Positions 1 through 8,987 are shown, numbered from the stretch's first letter. The stretch: 47,284 nucleotides of DNA from Streptomyces griseicoloratus (GCF_014534645.1 NZ_JACVQF010000036.1:1-47284), one strand, 5' to 3'. Made by a program: numbers and translations. The notes: generated by a model from the letters alone, not told the origin.

Positions 1-312
1 CCGGAAGGACTCGGTGACGAGGGCCTCGATCGTCTCCCTCGGTCCGAGCCCGGCGGCGAGCACGGCGTCGTACCGGGCCCACAGCTCGTCCAGGAAGCCG
101 GAGAGGATCTCGTCGAGCATCGACTCCTTGGAGTCGAAGTGGTAGTAGAGGCTGCCCGCGAGCATCCCCGCCGCGTCGGCGATGGTGCGGACGGTGGTGG
201 CGTTGTACCCCTGTGCGGCGAACACCTCCGCGGCGGTGGCCAGGAGCTCCTCGCGCCGCTCCGGCGACGGCCTCATCGCGGGCTTCCCGCTGTCGCTGCT
301 GCCTTCGGACAC
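1..312 (-). CDS. TetR-family transcriptional regulator (C-terminus beyond window)
   Basis: The N-terminal ~104 residues of a TetR repressor are visible; the ligand-binding C-terminus lies beyond base 1. The helix-turn-helix is recognisable by the stretch AGSLYYHFDSKESM, typical of the recognition helix and the following helix of TetR proteins. A GTG at 312 is chosen because AGGAA lies about 8 bases upstream and it sits 15 bases after the SDR stop; an in-frame ATG at 276 is the alternative. It follows the SDR and acyl-CoA dehydrogenase in the same direction, so it is probably the local repressor of the catabolic cluster, acting on the palindrome at 2349-2368. The inducer, presumably an acyl-CoA, is inference. 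Confidence 0.85.
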   Translation of the reverse strand, partial: MSEGSSDSGKPAMRPSPERREELLATAAEVFAAQGYNATTVRTIADAAGMLAGSLYYHFDSKESMLDEILSGFLDELWARYDAVLAAGLGPRETIEALVTESFR

Positions 313-327
313 CCGGCCGTTCCTGCC

Positions 328-1116
328 TCACGCATGCTGGCTGCTGACCGACAGGACCTCTCCCGTCATGTACGAGGAGTAGCCGCTGGCCAGGAACACG
401 ATGACGTTGGCGACCTCCCACGGCTCGGCGTGGCGGCCGAACGCCTCGCGGGAGGTCAGCTCCTCAAGCAGCTCGGGCGTGGTGACCTTGACCAGGTGCG
501 GGTGCATGGCCAGGCTCGGCGAGACGGCGTTGACGCGCACGCCGTACTCGGCGGCCTCCAGCGCGGCGCAGCGGGTGAGCGCCATGACCCCGGCCTTGGC
601 GGCGGCGTAGTGCGACTGGCCCTTCTGGGCGCGCCAGCCGATCACCGAGGCGTTGTTGACGATGACGCCCCCGCCGCCTGCCGCCCTCATCCGGCGCAGC
701 GCGGCGCGCGTGCACCGGAAGGTGCCCTTCAAGGTGACGTCGAGGACCTTGTCCCACTGCTCGTCGGCCATGTCGACGAGGTCGGCGGTACCGCCGAGCC
801 CTGCGTTGTTGACGACGATGTCGAGCCGGCCGTGGCGTTCCTCGGCGAGGTCGAAGAGCGCCGTGACCTGGGCCTCGTCGGTCACGTCGCAGGGCAGCGA
901 CGCCACGCGGTCCGCGCCGAACTCCGCGGCCAGCTCCGCCTCGGACTCCTTCAGCCTGCGGGCGTGGGCATCGGAGACGACCACACGCGCGCCTTCCTCC
1001 AGCAGCCGCCGGGCGGTCGCGCCGCCGATGCCGGCGCCCGCGGCGGCGGTGACGACCGCGGTGCGCCCGGCGAGCAGGCGGTGGCCGGGCACGTACGGCG
1101 GCAGGGCCGAGGTCAT
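328..1116 (-). CDS. short-chain dehydrogenase/reductase (SDR)
   Basis: A 262-residue classical SDR. The N-terminal Rossmann motif appears as AAAGAGIGGATARRL, the NNAG motif follows at about residue 98, a Ser lies ahead of the catalytic YAAAK (SHYAAAKAG), and there is an N-x-V-S-P segment after it. The reaction is NAD(P)-dependent oxidation or reduction of a hydroxyl/keto group, in this setting probably a hydroxyacyl-CoA or ring hydroxyl. Its ATG overlaps the stop of the upstream acyl-CoA dehydrogenase as ATGA, so the two are translationally coupled, and the TetR gene follows 15 bases later. The exact substrate cannot be read from the sequence. Confidence 0.9.
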   Translation of the reverse strand: MTSALPPYVPGHRLLAGRTAVVTAAAGAGIGGATARRLLEEGARVVVSDAHARRLKESEAELAAEFGADRVASLPCDVTDEAQVTALFDLAEERHGRLDIVVNNAGLGGTADLVDMADEQWDKVLDVTLKGTFRCTRAALRRMRAAGGGGVIVNNASVIGWRAQKGQSHYAAAKAGVMALTRCAALEAAEYGVRVNAVSPSLAMHPHLVKVTTPELLEELTSREAFGRHAEPWEVANVIVFLASGYSSYMTGEVLSVSSQHA

Positions 1117-2279
1117 GGGCGAACCTCCTTGGGGAGACCGAGCACGCGCTCGGCGATGATGTTCCGCTGGATCTCGTTGGAGCCGGCGTAGATGGTGTCG
1201 GAGCGGGAGAAGAGGAACAGCCGCTGCCAGTCGGTGAGGTCGTACGGCTCGCCGGCCGCCAGCATTCCGCCGGCGCCGCAGACGTCCATGGCGAGTTCGC
1301 CCAGCTCGCGGTGCCAGGTCGCCCAGAAGATCTTGCCGATGGACGCCTCGGGGCCGGGCGCACCCGCGGCGACGCCGTCGAGCATGCGCAGCGCGTTGCC
1401 GCGGATGATCTCCAGGCCGATCCAGGCCCGGGCGATCCGGTCGCGGATCAGCGGGTCCCGGGCCGCGCCGTTGCGCTTGGCCAGCTCGATGACGGACTCC
1501 AGCTCGCGCCGGAAGCCGACCTGCTGGCCGAGGGTGGACACGCCCCGCTCGAAGCCGAGCGTGGCCATGGCGACCTTCCAGCCGTCGCCCGGCGCTCCGA
1601 CGATGTTCGACGCAGGGGTGCGGGCGCCGTCGAAGAAGACCTCGTTGAACTCGGAGGTACCGGTCAGCTGGGTGATGGGCCGGACCTCCACGCCGGGCTG
1701 GTCCAGCGGGACCAGCAGGTAGGACAGGCCCCGGTGACGGGTGGAGCCGGGCTCGGTGCGGGCGACGACGAAGCACCAGTCGGACTCGTGGGCGAGTGAG
1801 GTCCAGGTCTTCTGCCCGGTGACCACCCACTCGTCGCCGTCGGGCTCGGCCCGGGTCCGCACGTTCGCCAGGTCCGATCCGGCGTCCGGCTCGCTGTAGC
1901 CCTGGCACCACAGCTCCTCGACGGCGACGATCCGGGGCAGGAAGCGCTCGCGCTGCCCGGGGGTGCCGAAGGCGATCAGGGTGGGGCCGAGCAGCTGCTC
2001 GCCGATGTGGCCCACGCGGGCGGGGGCGTCCGCGAGGGCGTACTCCTCGTGGAAGGCGACCTGCTGCTCCAGGGTGGCGCCGCGGCCGCCGTACTCCTTC
2101 GGCCAGCCGACGCAGGTCCAGCCCGCGGCGGCCATGTGCCGCTCCCAGGCCAGGCGTTCGGCGAAGGCCTCGTGTTCCCGGCCGGGGCCGCCGCTTCCGC
2201 GCAGGGCGGCGAACTCACCCGTGAGGTTGTCGCGCAGCCAGCTGCGGACCTCGGTGCGGAACTCCTCGACGCTGCTCAT
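1113..2279 (-). CDS. acyl-CoA dehydrogenase (388 aa)
   Basis: A full-length FadE-type acyl-CoA dehydrogenase that forms the 2,3-enoyl-CoA with FAD. Visible marks are the middle-domain motif QGYSEPDAGSDLANVRT (substrate/FAD loop), GQKTWTS in the beta domain, and a C-terminal YAGSNEIQRNIIAERVLG signature. The start at 2279 is preceded by GGAG at a good distance; longer in-frame starts run into the promoter region. It is the first gene of the leftward operon (dehydrogenase, SDR, TetR) and is divergent from the hydratase at 2382. It resembles actinobacterial dehydrogenases of steroid or cyclic-acid pathways, but that specificity is inferred from the neighbours. Confidence 0.92.
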   Translation of the reverse strand: MSSVEEFRTEVRSWLRDNLTGEFAALRGSGGPGREHEAFAERLAWERHMAAAGWTCVGWPKEYGGRGATLEQQVAFHEEYALADAPARVGHIGEQLLGPTLIAFGTPGQRERFLPRIVAVEELWCQGYSEPDAGSDLANVRTRAEPDGDEWVVTGQKTWTSLAHESDWCFVVARTEPGSTRHRGLSYLLVPLDQPGVEVRPITQLTGTSEFNEVFFDGARTPASNIVGAPGDGWKVAMATLGFERGVSTLGQQVGFRRELESVIELAKRNGAARDPLIRDRIARAWIGLEIIRGNALRMLDGVAAGAPGPEASIGKIFWATWHRELGELAMDVCGAGGMLAAGEPYDLTDWQRLFLFSRSDTIYAGSNEIQRNIIAERVLGLPKEVRP

Positions 2280-2348
2280 GGGCGGCTCCGGACGACTCTC
2301 GACGAAGGGGCGGCTCGACTTCTCGACGGCCGAGGACCCGTAAGCTAA

Positions 2349-2368
2349 CCTACCAAACACTTGTTAGG
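2349..2368. promoter_or_regulatory. candidate TetR operator between divergent operons
   Basis: The sequence CCTACCAAACACTTGTTAGG is an interrupted palindrome with 7 of 10 paired positions. It lies in the 102-base gap between the divergent acyl-CoA dehydrogenase (start 2279) and hydratase (start 2382) genes and is AT-rich for this DNA. Its CAA-N4-TTG core resembles operators of TetR repressors of acyl-CoA catabolism. The TetR at 1-312 is the obvious candidate binder. The assignment is from position and symmetry only. Confidence 0.5.
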
Positions 2369-2381
2369 GAAGGAGGGGTGC

Positions 2382-3239
2382 ATGTCAGCCGCCCACACCG
2401 CGCCCACATCGCCTGTCCGATACGAACGCCGCGGCCCCGTCGCCGTGGTCACCATGGACCGGCCCGACTACCGCAACGCCCAGAACTCCGCGATGACGTA
2501 CGCCCTGGACCGGGCCTTCTACCGCGCGGCCGACGACGGAGAGGTCAAGGTCGTCGTCCTCGCCGGAGCGGGGAAGCACTTCTCCGCCGGCCACGACATC
2601 GGCACCCCGGAACGGGACGCCCACCTGCCGTTCGACCGCAGGGCCGGCCTCTGGTGGGACCACTCCGACAAGGAGGGCGCCGAGAGCCGCTTCGCCCGCG
2701 AGTCCGAGGTCTACCTGGGCATGTGCCGCCGCTGGCGCGAGCTGCCCAAGCCGTTGATCGCCTCGGTGCAGGGGGCCTGCGTCGCGGGCGGCCTGATGCT
2801 CGCCTGGGTCTGCGATCTGATCGTCGCCTCCGATGACGCGTTCTTCGCCGACCCCGTGGTGCGCATGGGGATACCGGGCGTGGAGTACTTCGCCCACCCG
2901 TGGGTGATGCCGCCGCGCATCGCGAAGGAGTTCCTGTTCACCGGCGACCGGATGAGCGCACAGCGCGCGTACGAGGTGGGAATGGTCAACCGGGTCGTGC
3001 CGCGCGCGGAACTGTCCGAGCGGACGATGGAGCTGGCCGCCCGGATGGCCGAGATGCCGCGCCTGGGGCTGGCGCTGGCCAAGCGTGCCGTCAACCAGGC
3101 CGAGGATCTGCAGGGCCTGCACACCGGGCTGGACTCCGTCTTCGGACTGCACCACCTGGCGCACGCGCACAACGCGGAGACGGCGCGGGACCCGCTCGGC
3201 GGGATGGACATCCGCACGATGAAGGAGGCGGGTGCCTGA
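2382..3239 (+). CDS. enoyl-CoA hydratase/isomerase family protein
   Basis: A 285-residue crotonase-fold protein, expected to hydrate an enoyl-CoA or catalyse a related CoA-ester reaction. The first oxyanion-hole strand is AGAGKHFSAGHDIG and the second CVAGGLMLAWVCDLIVAS, both in the family's usual places. ATG at 2382 is preceded by a strong AGGAGG; an in-frame TTG 21 bases upstream lacks a ribosome site. The segment GIPGVEYFAHPW and the insert with WWDHSDKEG near residue 95 are not typical of short-chain hydratases and suggest a bulky substrate. Its TGA overlaps the ATG of the next dehydrogenase (TGATG), so it opens a rightward operon. Confidence 0.9.
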   Translation: MSAAHTAPTSPVRYERRGPVAVVTMDRPDYRNAQNSAMTYALDRAFYRAADDGEVKVVVLAGAGKHFSAGHDIGTPERDAHLPFDRRAGLWWDHSDKEGAESRFARESEVYLGMCRRWRELPKPLIASVQGACVAGGLMLAWVCDLIVASDDAFFADPVVRMGIPGVEYFAHPWVMPPRIAKEFLFTGDRMSAQRAYEVGMVNRVVPRAELSERTMELAARMAEMPRLGLALAKRAVNQAEDLQGLHTGLDSVFGLHHLAHAHNAETARDPLGGMDIRTMKEAGA

Positions 3240-4408
3240 TGGACCTCGGCTTCACGGCGGCGGAGGAGGCGTTCCGCGCCGAGGCCCGCGCGTGGCTCGC
3301 CGCCCATGTCCCCGCCAGCCCCCTGCCCTCCCTGGAGACCGCCGAGGGTTTCGCCGCCCACCGGGAGTGGGAGCACACGCTGTTCGCGGACCGCTGGTCG
3401 GTCGTTTCCTGGCCCGAGGAGTACGGTGGCCGTGCGGCCACCATCTTCGAGTGGCTGATCATGGAGGAGGAGTACTACGCGGCCGGCGCGCCCGGCCGGG
3501 TCAGCCAGAACGGCATCCATCTCCTCGCCCCCACCCTCTTCGAGCACGGCACGCCGGAGCAGCACGCCCGCATCCTCCCCTCCATGGCGAGCGGCGAGGT
3601 GATCTGGGCCCAGGCGTGGTCGGAGCCGGAGTCGGGGTCCGACCTCGCGTCGCTGCGCTCCACGGCCGTGCGGACCGACGGCGGCTGGCTCCTGAGCGGC
3701 CAGAAGACCTGGTCGTCCCGGGCGGCCTTCGCCGACCGCGCGTTCGGCCTCTTCCGCAGCGACCCCGACGCCGACCGACCGCACCGCGGCCTCACCTATC
3801 TGATGTTCCCGCTGGACGCGGAGGGTGTGACCGTACGCCCGATCGGCCGCCTCGACGGCAAGCCCGCCTTCGCCGAACTGTTCCTCGACAACGTCTTCGT
3901 GCCCGACGAGGACGTGATCGGGGAGCCGGGCCAGGGCTGGCGGGTCGCGATGAGCACGGCCGGCAACGAGCGCGGACTGACCCTGCGCAGCCCGGGACGC
4001 TTCACCGCGGCCGCCGACCGTCTCACCGCACTGTGGCGCTCCGCCGCGGACCCTGACGACACCGCCCTGCGCGACCGGGTCGCCGACGCGGTCATCGGCG
4101 CCCGCGCGTACCGGCTCTTCACCTACGCGGGCGCCTCGCGCATCGCCGCCGGCGGTTCGATCGGCGCCGAGTCGAGCCTCAACAAGGTCTTCTGGTCCGA
4201 GCTGGACATCGCCCTCCACGAGACGGCCCTGGACCTGCTCGGCCCGTGCGGCGAACTGTCCGACGAGGCCGAGGAGGCTCCCGCGCACGGGAGTTGGGCC
4301 GAGGGGTACACCTTCTCGCTCGCCGGGCCCATCTACGCCGGCACCAACGAGATCCAGCGCGACATCATCGCCGAGCGGCTGCTCGGCCTGCCGAAGGGAC
4401 GCCGGTGA
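3239..4408 (+). CDS. acyl-CoA dehydrogenase, larger subunit-like (389 aa)
   Basis: FadE-type flavoprotein with QAWSEPESGSDLASLRS and GQKTWSSRA in the middle domain and the C-terminal YAGTNEIQRDIIAERLLG signature. The ATG overlaps the hydratase stop by one base, and its own TGA overlaps the ATG of the following dehydrogenase. In actinobacteria, two consecutive overlapping dehydrogenase genes of this kind (one with a full catalytic C-terminus, one shorter) often encode alpha2beta2 enzymes acting on steroid side chains or ring fragments. That this pair forms such a heteromer is inference. Confidence 0.92.
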   Translation: MDLGFTAAEEAFRAEARAWLAAHVPASPLPSLETAEGFAAHREWEHTLFADRWSVVSWPEEYGGRAATIFEWLIMEEEYYAAGAPGRVSQNGIHLLAPTLFEHGTPEQHARILPSMASGEVIWAQAWSEPESGSDLASLRSTAVRTDGGWLLSGQKTWSSRAAFADRAFGLFRSDPDADRPHRGLTYLMFPLDAEGVTVRPIGRLDGKPAFAELFLDNVFVPDEDVIGEPGQGWRVAMSTAGNERGLTLRSPGRFTAAADRLTALWRSAADPDDTALRDRVADAVIGARAYRLFTYAGASRIAAGGSIGAESSLNKVFWSELDIALHETALDLLGPCGELSDEAEEAPAHGSWAEGYTFSLAGPIYAGTNEIQRDIIAERLLGLPKGRR

Positions 4409-5397
4409 TGCGGTTCCTCCTCGACGACGAGCAGCGGGAGTTCGCCCGCTCCCTGGACGGCATGCTGGCGGCGGCCGACACTCCCGCGGTCGTACGGGCG
4501 TGGGCGGCCGGGGACACCGCGCCCGGCCGCGCGCTCTGGTCCCGGCTCGCCGAGGCCGGGGTCTTCGCCCTCGCCGTGCCGGAGCGGTACGACGGGGTGG
4601 GCCCGCTGCCGGTCGAACTCGCCGTCGCCTTCACGGAACTGGGCCGCCACGCCGTACCGGGGCCGCTCGTGGAGACGGTGGCCGTGGCTGCCTTCCTCGA
4701 CCGCGTGGGCGACGAGGCGGCGGCCGCCGCCTGGCTGCCCGGCATCGCCTCCGGCAAGACCGTCGCCACCCTCTGCCCGCTCTCCCCCGACAGCCCCTAC
4801 GCCCTGGACGCCGACGCCGCCGACGCGGTCTTCGTCGTGGACGACGGCACCGTACGCCTGGCTCGGACGGCCGGAACCGTCCAGCCGTCCGCCGACCCGG
4901 CGCGCCGGCTGGCCCGGCCGCTCGGCGGGACCGTCCTCACGCACGGGGCCGGGGTGACGGCCGCGGCGGCGTACGCCGCCGGTGTCGCGGCGCTGGCCAC
5001 AGCCGCCCAGGCCCTCGGACTGGGCCGCACCCTGCTGGCGCGGACGGTCGAATACGCGCGGCAGCGCACCCAGTTCGGGGTGGCCATCGGCTCGTTCCAG
5101 GCGGTGAAGCACCGTCTGGCCGACGTCTTGATCGCCCTGGAGTTCGCCCAGCCCCTGGTCCATGCCGCGGCCCTCGCGCTGGCGTCGGAGGATCCGGGCG
5201 CCGACCGCGAGATCGCGGCGGCGAAGGTGTCCGCGTGCGAGGCCGCGTACACCGCGGCCCGCACGGCCCTGCACGTCCACGGTGCCCTCGGCTACACCGA
5301 CGAGCTCGACCTCTCCCTGTGGATCCGCAAGGCCCGCGCACTGCGGTCCGCCTGGGGCACACCGGCCGCCTGTCGCGCGCGCGTCCTCGCCGACTGA
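4408..5397 (+). CDS. acyl-CoA dehydrogenase, smaller subunit-like (329 aa)
   Basis: Dehydrogenase-fold protein, shorter than the usual 370-400 residues. The FAD-contact segment ARQRTQFGVAIGSFQAVKHR near residue 215 is intact, but the C-terminal NEIQR-type signature of its upstream partner is absent; the end reads KARALRSAWGTP. This fits the non-catalytic or half-site subunit of a heteromeric acyl-CoA dehydrogenase. Start and stop codons overlap with the preceding gene (TGATG), arguing for stoichiometric production. A 94-base gap separates it from the transporter gene. Confidence 0.88.
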   Translation: MRFLLDDEQREFARSLDGMLAAADTPAVVRAWAAGDTAPGRALWSRLAEAGVFALAVPERYDGVGPLPVELAVAFTELGRHAVPGPLVETVAVAAFLDRVGDEAAAAAWLPGIASGKTVATLCPLSPDSPYALDADAADAVFVVDDGTVRLARTAGTVQPSADPARRLARPLGGTVLTHGAGVTAAAAYAAGVAALATAAQALGLGRTLLARTVEYARQRTQFGVAIGSFQAVKHRLADVLIALEFAQPLVHAAALALASEDPGADREIAAAKVSACEAAYTAARTALHVHGALGYTDELDLSLWIRKARALRSAWGTPAACRARVLAD

Positions 5398-5491
5398 TCC
5401 GCGCCTCCCCACGGCTCACCTTCCACGGGACATCACCGCTCGTACATCCCCTGCACGTCCCCAACACCCCTACCGCTCAAGGGAGTCAGCC

Positions 5492-6874
5492 ATGTCCGCC
5501 GCACCGTCCCCGCAGAGACCCCGGAGAGCCGACGGACCGGCAAAGCCGGAGAGGTCACCGAGACCGGAGAGCCCGTCGACGGCTCCGAGTCCGGCCCTGC
5601 TGCGCAAGGTGGCGCTGTCGAGCCTGCTCGGCACCGTCATCGAGTACTACGACTTCCTGCTCTACGGCACGATGGCCGCGCTCGTCTTCGGCCCCTTGTT
5701 CTTCCCCGAGTCCAATCCCACGGTCGGCACGATCGCCTCGTTCGGAACCCTGGCCGCCGGCTATGTCGCGCGGCCCGTCGGCGGTGCCGTCTTCGGCCAC
5801 TTCGGAGACCGGCTCGGCCGCAAGAGGATGCTCGTCCTCACCATGGTCCTCATGGGGGCGGCGAGTTTCCTGATCGGGTTGCTGCCCACGTATGCGGCCA
5901 TCGGCATCGCGGCCCCCGCCCTGCTGGTCCTCTTCCGCGTCGTCCAGGGCATCGCCATCGGCGGTGAATGGGGCGGGGCGACGCTGATGGTCGTCGAGCA
6001 CGCCGACGCGCGGCGCCGCGGCCTGTGGAACGGTGTCATGCAGATGGGGTCACCGATCGGCTTCCTGCTGTCCACGCTCGCGGTCACCGCGACCACACTC
6101 CTCCCCCAGGACGAGTTCATGGCCTGGGGCTGGCGCATCCCGTTCCTGTTCAGCGCGCTGCTGCTGGGCATCGGCCTGTACGTGCGGATCAGCATCAGCG
6201 AGAGCCCGCTGTTCCGGCAGGCGATCGCGGCGCAGAAGGAGCGGGAGGCGGGCGGTCCGTCCCGCATTCCGCTGGCGCAGGTGCTGCGCAGGCCCCGGGC
6301 CCTGGTCCTCGCGTGCGCCGTCGGTATCGGCCCCTTCGCCCTGACCGGGATGATCAGCATCTTCATCCTCACCTACGCCACGGGCATCGGCTACGCCACC
6401 TCCGAGGTGATGAACGGGCTCATCGCCGCCTCGTTCATGGGCCTGGTGACGATTCCGCTCTTCTCGGCGCTGTCCGACCGCGTCGGCCGCCGGAAGGTCG
6501 TCCTGAGCGGTGCGGTGGGCATCGTGCTGCTCGCCTTCCCCATGTTCGCCCTCATCGACACCAAGTCGCCCGCCCTGCTCATCGTCGGCATCCTCCTCGG
6601 CCAGTTGCTGCAGTCCGCCATGTACGCGCCGCTGGGCCCGCTGCTGTCCGAGATGTTCGGCACCGAGGTCCGCTACACCGGGGCGTCCATGGGCTACCAG
6701 CTGGCCGCGCTGATCGGCAGCGGGTTCACCCCGCTGATCGCCAGCGGTCTGCTCTCCGCCTCGGGCGGCATGCGGAGCGCCCCGCTCTCGGGTCTGGTCG
6801 TCGTCTGCGGGCTCGTGACCGCGCTGGCCATCTGGCGCATCGCCGAAACCCGCGGCCGGGACCTGACCAGATAG
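5492..6874 (+). CDS. MFS transporter, metabolite:H+ symporter (MHS) family
   Basis: A 460-residue membrane protein with about 12 hydrophobic segments after a ~35-residue Pro/Arg-rich cytoplasmic leader. The MHS signature GTVIEYYDFLLYGTMAAL opens the first helix, the cytoplasmic loop motif GHFGDRLGRKR lies between TM2 and TM3, and IGGEWGGATLMVVEH marks TM5. Members carry organic acids, sugars or amines with protons. The ATG follows GGGAG. Placed among CoA-dehydrogenase genes in the same direction, it probably imports the acid that the cluster degrades; the substrate is not identifiable. Confidence 0.9.
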   Translation: MSAAPSPQRPRRADGPAKPERSPRPESPSTAPSPALLRKVALSSLLGTVIEYYDFLLYGTMAALVFGPLFFPESNPTVGTIASFGTLAAGYVARPVGGAVFGHFGDRLGRKRMLVLTMVLMGAASFLIGLLPTYAAIGIAAPALLVLFRVVQGIAIGGEWGGATLMVVEHADARRRGLWNGVMQMGSPIGFLLSTLAVTATTLLPQDEFMAWGWRIPFLFSALLLGIGLYVRISISESPLFRQAIAAQKEREAGGPSRIPLAQVLRRPRALVLACAVGIGPFALTGMISIFILTYATGIGYATSEVMNGLIAASFMGLVTIPLFSALSDRVGRRKVVLSGAVGIVLLAFPMFALIDTKSPALLIVGILLGQLLQSAMYAPLGPLLSEMFGTEVRYTGASMGYQLAALIGSGFTPLIASGLLSASGGMRSAPLSGLVVVCGLVTALAIWRIAETRGRDLTR

Positions 6875-6914
6875 TTCGGACATATGGACAGATGGGACAG
6901 AAGGGAGCAGACGA

Positions 6915-7988
6915 GTGAGGCTGACGGAGGAACAGGAAGAACTGCGATCTGCCGTACGGTCGCTGCTCGGACGCCATGAGGGCGCGGCGGCCTGGCGTCC
7001 GCTGACCGAGCAGATCGGCGTCGCGGGGCTCGCCGTCCCCGAGGAGTACGGCGGCGCGGGCTGCGGTGCCCGGGAAGTCCATGTCGTGATGGAGGAGTTG
7101 GGGCGGGAGCTCAGCCCGGTGCCCTGTCTCGGCTCCGCGGTGCTCGCGGTGCAGGTGTTGCTCGCCTCCGGCGACAGGGCGGCGTGCGCGGAACTGCTCC
7201 CGCGGCTCGCCGAGGGCAGTGCGGTGGGGGCCCTGGCGTGGGCCGAGCAGGGTTCCTGGGACCCGGCGGCGATCCGGGCCGTAGCCGCCCAGGGCCCCGG
7301 CGGGAGCTGGCGGATCACCGGGACCAAGGAGCACGTACTGGACGGGGCCGAGGCCGATGTGCTGCTCGTGGCGGCCCGCACGGAAACCGGGGTCTCGCTC
7401 TTCCATGTGGCCGTGGACGACACGGGAGCACGCCGCGAAGCGGTGGTCACGATGGACGGCACTCGGGCGCAGGCGCGCTTGGTGCTCTCGGGCGCCGAGG
7501 GCCGGCTCGTCGGCGCGGAGGGCGACGGCGGCCGGGTGCTGCGGCACGTGCTGGACCTCGCCTGCGCGGCGCTCGCCGCCGAGCAGGTCGGCGCGGCGGA
7601 GCGGTGCCTGGAGCTCACGGTCGCCTACGCCAAGGACCGCGTCCAGTTCGGCCGGGCCATCGGCTCCTTCCAGGCGGTGAAGCACCGGCTCGCGGACGCG
7701 TACGTGCTGGTGGAGTCCGCGCGCTCGGCCGCGCTGGGCGCGGCCTTCGCCGCCGCCGAGGGCTCCCCGGAGCTGAGCCGCTCGGCGTCCGTCGCCAAGT
7801 CCGCCTGCTCGGAGGCCTTTTCGACGGTGGCGGGCGAGATGATCCAGCTGCACGGCGGTATCGGCATCACCTGGGAGCACGACGCCCACCGCTACTTCAA
7901 GCGCGCGCACGGCTCGGGCCAGCTCTTCGGCCCGCCGGCGTGGCACCGAGGCCGAGTGGCCGCCGGCCTGGGCCTGACCGGCCCTTGA
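6915..7988 (+). CDS. acyl-CoA dehydrogenase (357 aa)
   Basis: Fourth dehydrogenase of the cluster. It starts at GTG 6915 behind a GGGAG site. The alpha-helical N-domain (LTEEQEELRSAVRSLLGRH), the FAD/tetramer segment AKDRVQFGRAIGSFQAVKHR and the C-terminal QLHGGIGITWEHDAHRYFKR are seen. The latter keeps the G-x-G-x-T-x-E pattern with a candidate catalytic acidic residue. The middle-domain flavin loop is poorly conserved, as in FadE subunits of steroid-type systems. It follows the transporter by 40 bases and is followed by the flavin reductase. Confidence 0.9.
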   Translation: MRLTEEQEELRSAVRSLLGRHEGAAAWRPLTEQIGVAGLAVPEEYGGAGCGAREVHVVMEELGRELSPVPCLGSAVLAVQVLLASGDRAACAELLPRLAEGSAVGALAWAEQGSWDPAAIRAVAAQGPGGSWRITGTKEHVLDGAEADVLLVAARTETGVSLFHVAVDDTGARREAVVTMDGTRAQARLVLSGAEGRLVGAEGDGGRVLRHVLDLACAALAAEQVGAAERCLELTVAYAKDRVQFGRAIGSFQAVKHRLADAYVLVESARSAALGAAFAAAEGSPELSRSASVAKSACSEAFSTVAGEMIQLHGGIGITWEHDAHRYFKRAHGSGQLFGPPAWHRGRVAAGLGLTGP

Positions 7989-8059
7989 CGCAAGGACCCG
8001 GCCGATGCCCATCTCGGCATTCCGATGAGAAACACTCCTATGGGAAACACGGAGGAGAC

Positions 8060-8638
8060 ATGACCACCCTCACCCCCCGGACCGCTCCGCTGCGAGCCGC
8101 ACAGGTCGACGACGCGGCCATGCGGGAGGTGCTCAGCAGCTTCTGCACCGGCGTCGCGGTCATCACCGCGACCCAGCCCGACGGACGGCCGGCGGGGATG
8201 GCCGTCCAGTCCTTCTCCTCGGTGTCCCTGGACCCGCCCCTGGTGTGCTTCTGCCCCGCGCGCACCTCCACCACCTGGCCGAAGATCCGGTCGGCCGGAC
8301 GCTTCGCCGTCAATCTCCTCGCGGCCGACCAGCAGCGCCTGTGCCGGCAGTTCGCCGTGACCGGCGGGGACAAGTTCGCCGGGGCCGACTGGCACCCCGG
8401 GACGAACGGCGCGCCCCTGCTCGACGGCGCGCTCGCGACGATCGAGTGCGAACTGGCGGGCACGCTGCCCGGCGGCGACCACCTGATCGCCCTCGGCCGG
8501 GTCACCGCGCTCGCCGCGGCCGACCGCCCCCGCACCGCCGACCCGCTGCTCTACTTCCGCCGCACCTACGGCCGCCTGCGCTCCGGTTCCTCCACGTCGG
8601 CCGGCATCGCGTCGGCCAGGCCCCGCTCCGAGGCGTAG
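8060..8638 (+). CDS. flavin reductase family protein (HpaC/HsaB-like)
   Basis: A 192-residue flavin reductase, supplying reduced FMN/FAD to a two-component monooxygenase. The N-terminal VLSSFCTGVAVITATQPDGR and the SVSLDPPLVCFCPARTSTTW segment are the usual flavin-binding strands; RFAVNLLAADQQRLCRQFA follows. ATG 8060 has GGAGGAG just upstream. No oxygenase subunit is visible in this window, so its partner is either elsewhere or one of the dehydrogenase-fold proteins. The last ~15 residues (from RLRSGSS) overlap a small gene on the opposite strand and are probably a non-conserved tail. Confidence 0.88.
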   Translation: MTTLTPRTAPLRAAQVDDAAMREVLSSFCTGVAVITATQPDGRPAGMAVQSFSSVSLDPPLVCFCPARTSTTWPKIRSAGRFAVNLLAADQQRLCRQFAVTGGDKFAGADWHPGTNGAPLLDGALATIECELAGTLPGGDHLIALGRVTALAAADRPRTADPLLYFRRTYGRLRSGSSTSAGIASARPRSEA

Positions 8639-8817
8639 TACCGCTCCGCCCACTTGAGGGTGAGCGCGGTGTACGCCCACGCCTCCTCGGCGCGGGCACC
8701 CTCGGCGTCCGCCGTGGCCCGCTGCCGCATCGTCTCCGCACAGTCCCGGTGCCGGCCCAGCACCTCGCGCATCCGCTCCGGCCCCAACAGGCGCCCCAGC
8801 CACAGCCGCAGCATCAC
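8566..8817 (-). CDS. hypothetical protein, 83 aa
   Basis: Small protein with good coding bias and a GTG-ATG double start (8817 or 8814) after a GGGG site. It is hydrophilic and mostly helical, containing GRHRDCAETMRQRATADAEG and WAERYYASERGLADAM. It converges on, and overlaps by 73 bases, the 3' end of the flavin reductase gene. No family is recognised. It could belong to the cluster or be an unrelated small gene; real coding is favoured by the codon pattern but not proven. Confidence 0.5.
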   Translation of the reverse strand: MMLRLWLGRLLGPERMREVLGRHRDCAETMRQRATADAEGARAEEAWAYTALTLKWAERYYASERGLADAMPADVEEPERRRP

Positions 8818-8987
8818 CCCGTTTCACGTCGTGACCGGACAGCTCGGGGCGGCCCGCACGGCACGGTCGTCCGGCCGGGTCTCCCACTGGGTGGGAGATC
8901 CCCATGGCCACGACGGGAGGCAGCGATGTGTGATACCGCCCTCGGCAGCGCCGGTGCCACGGCAACACCGCGGAGATCAGGAGGCTC

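Noticed and set aside
328-1911. Long open frame running through the SDR and into the acyl-CoA dehydrogenase on the minus strand
   Set aside because: Only the part from ATG 1116 matches the SDR family; upstream codons are the shifted dehydrogenase gene.
2711-4288. A 525-codon open frame opposite the hydratase and dehydrogenase genes
   Set aside because: A shadow frame of GC-rich DNA; Arg/Gly/Ala-rich translation without domains, opposite two clear genes.
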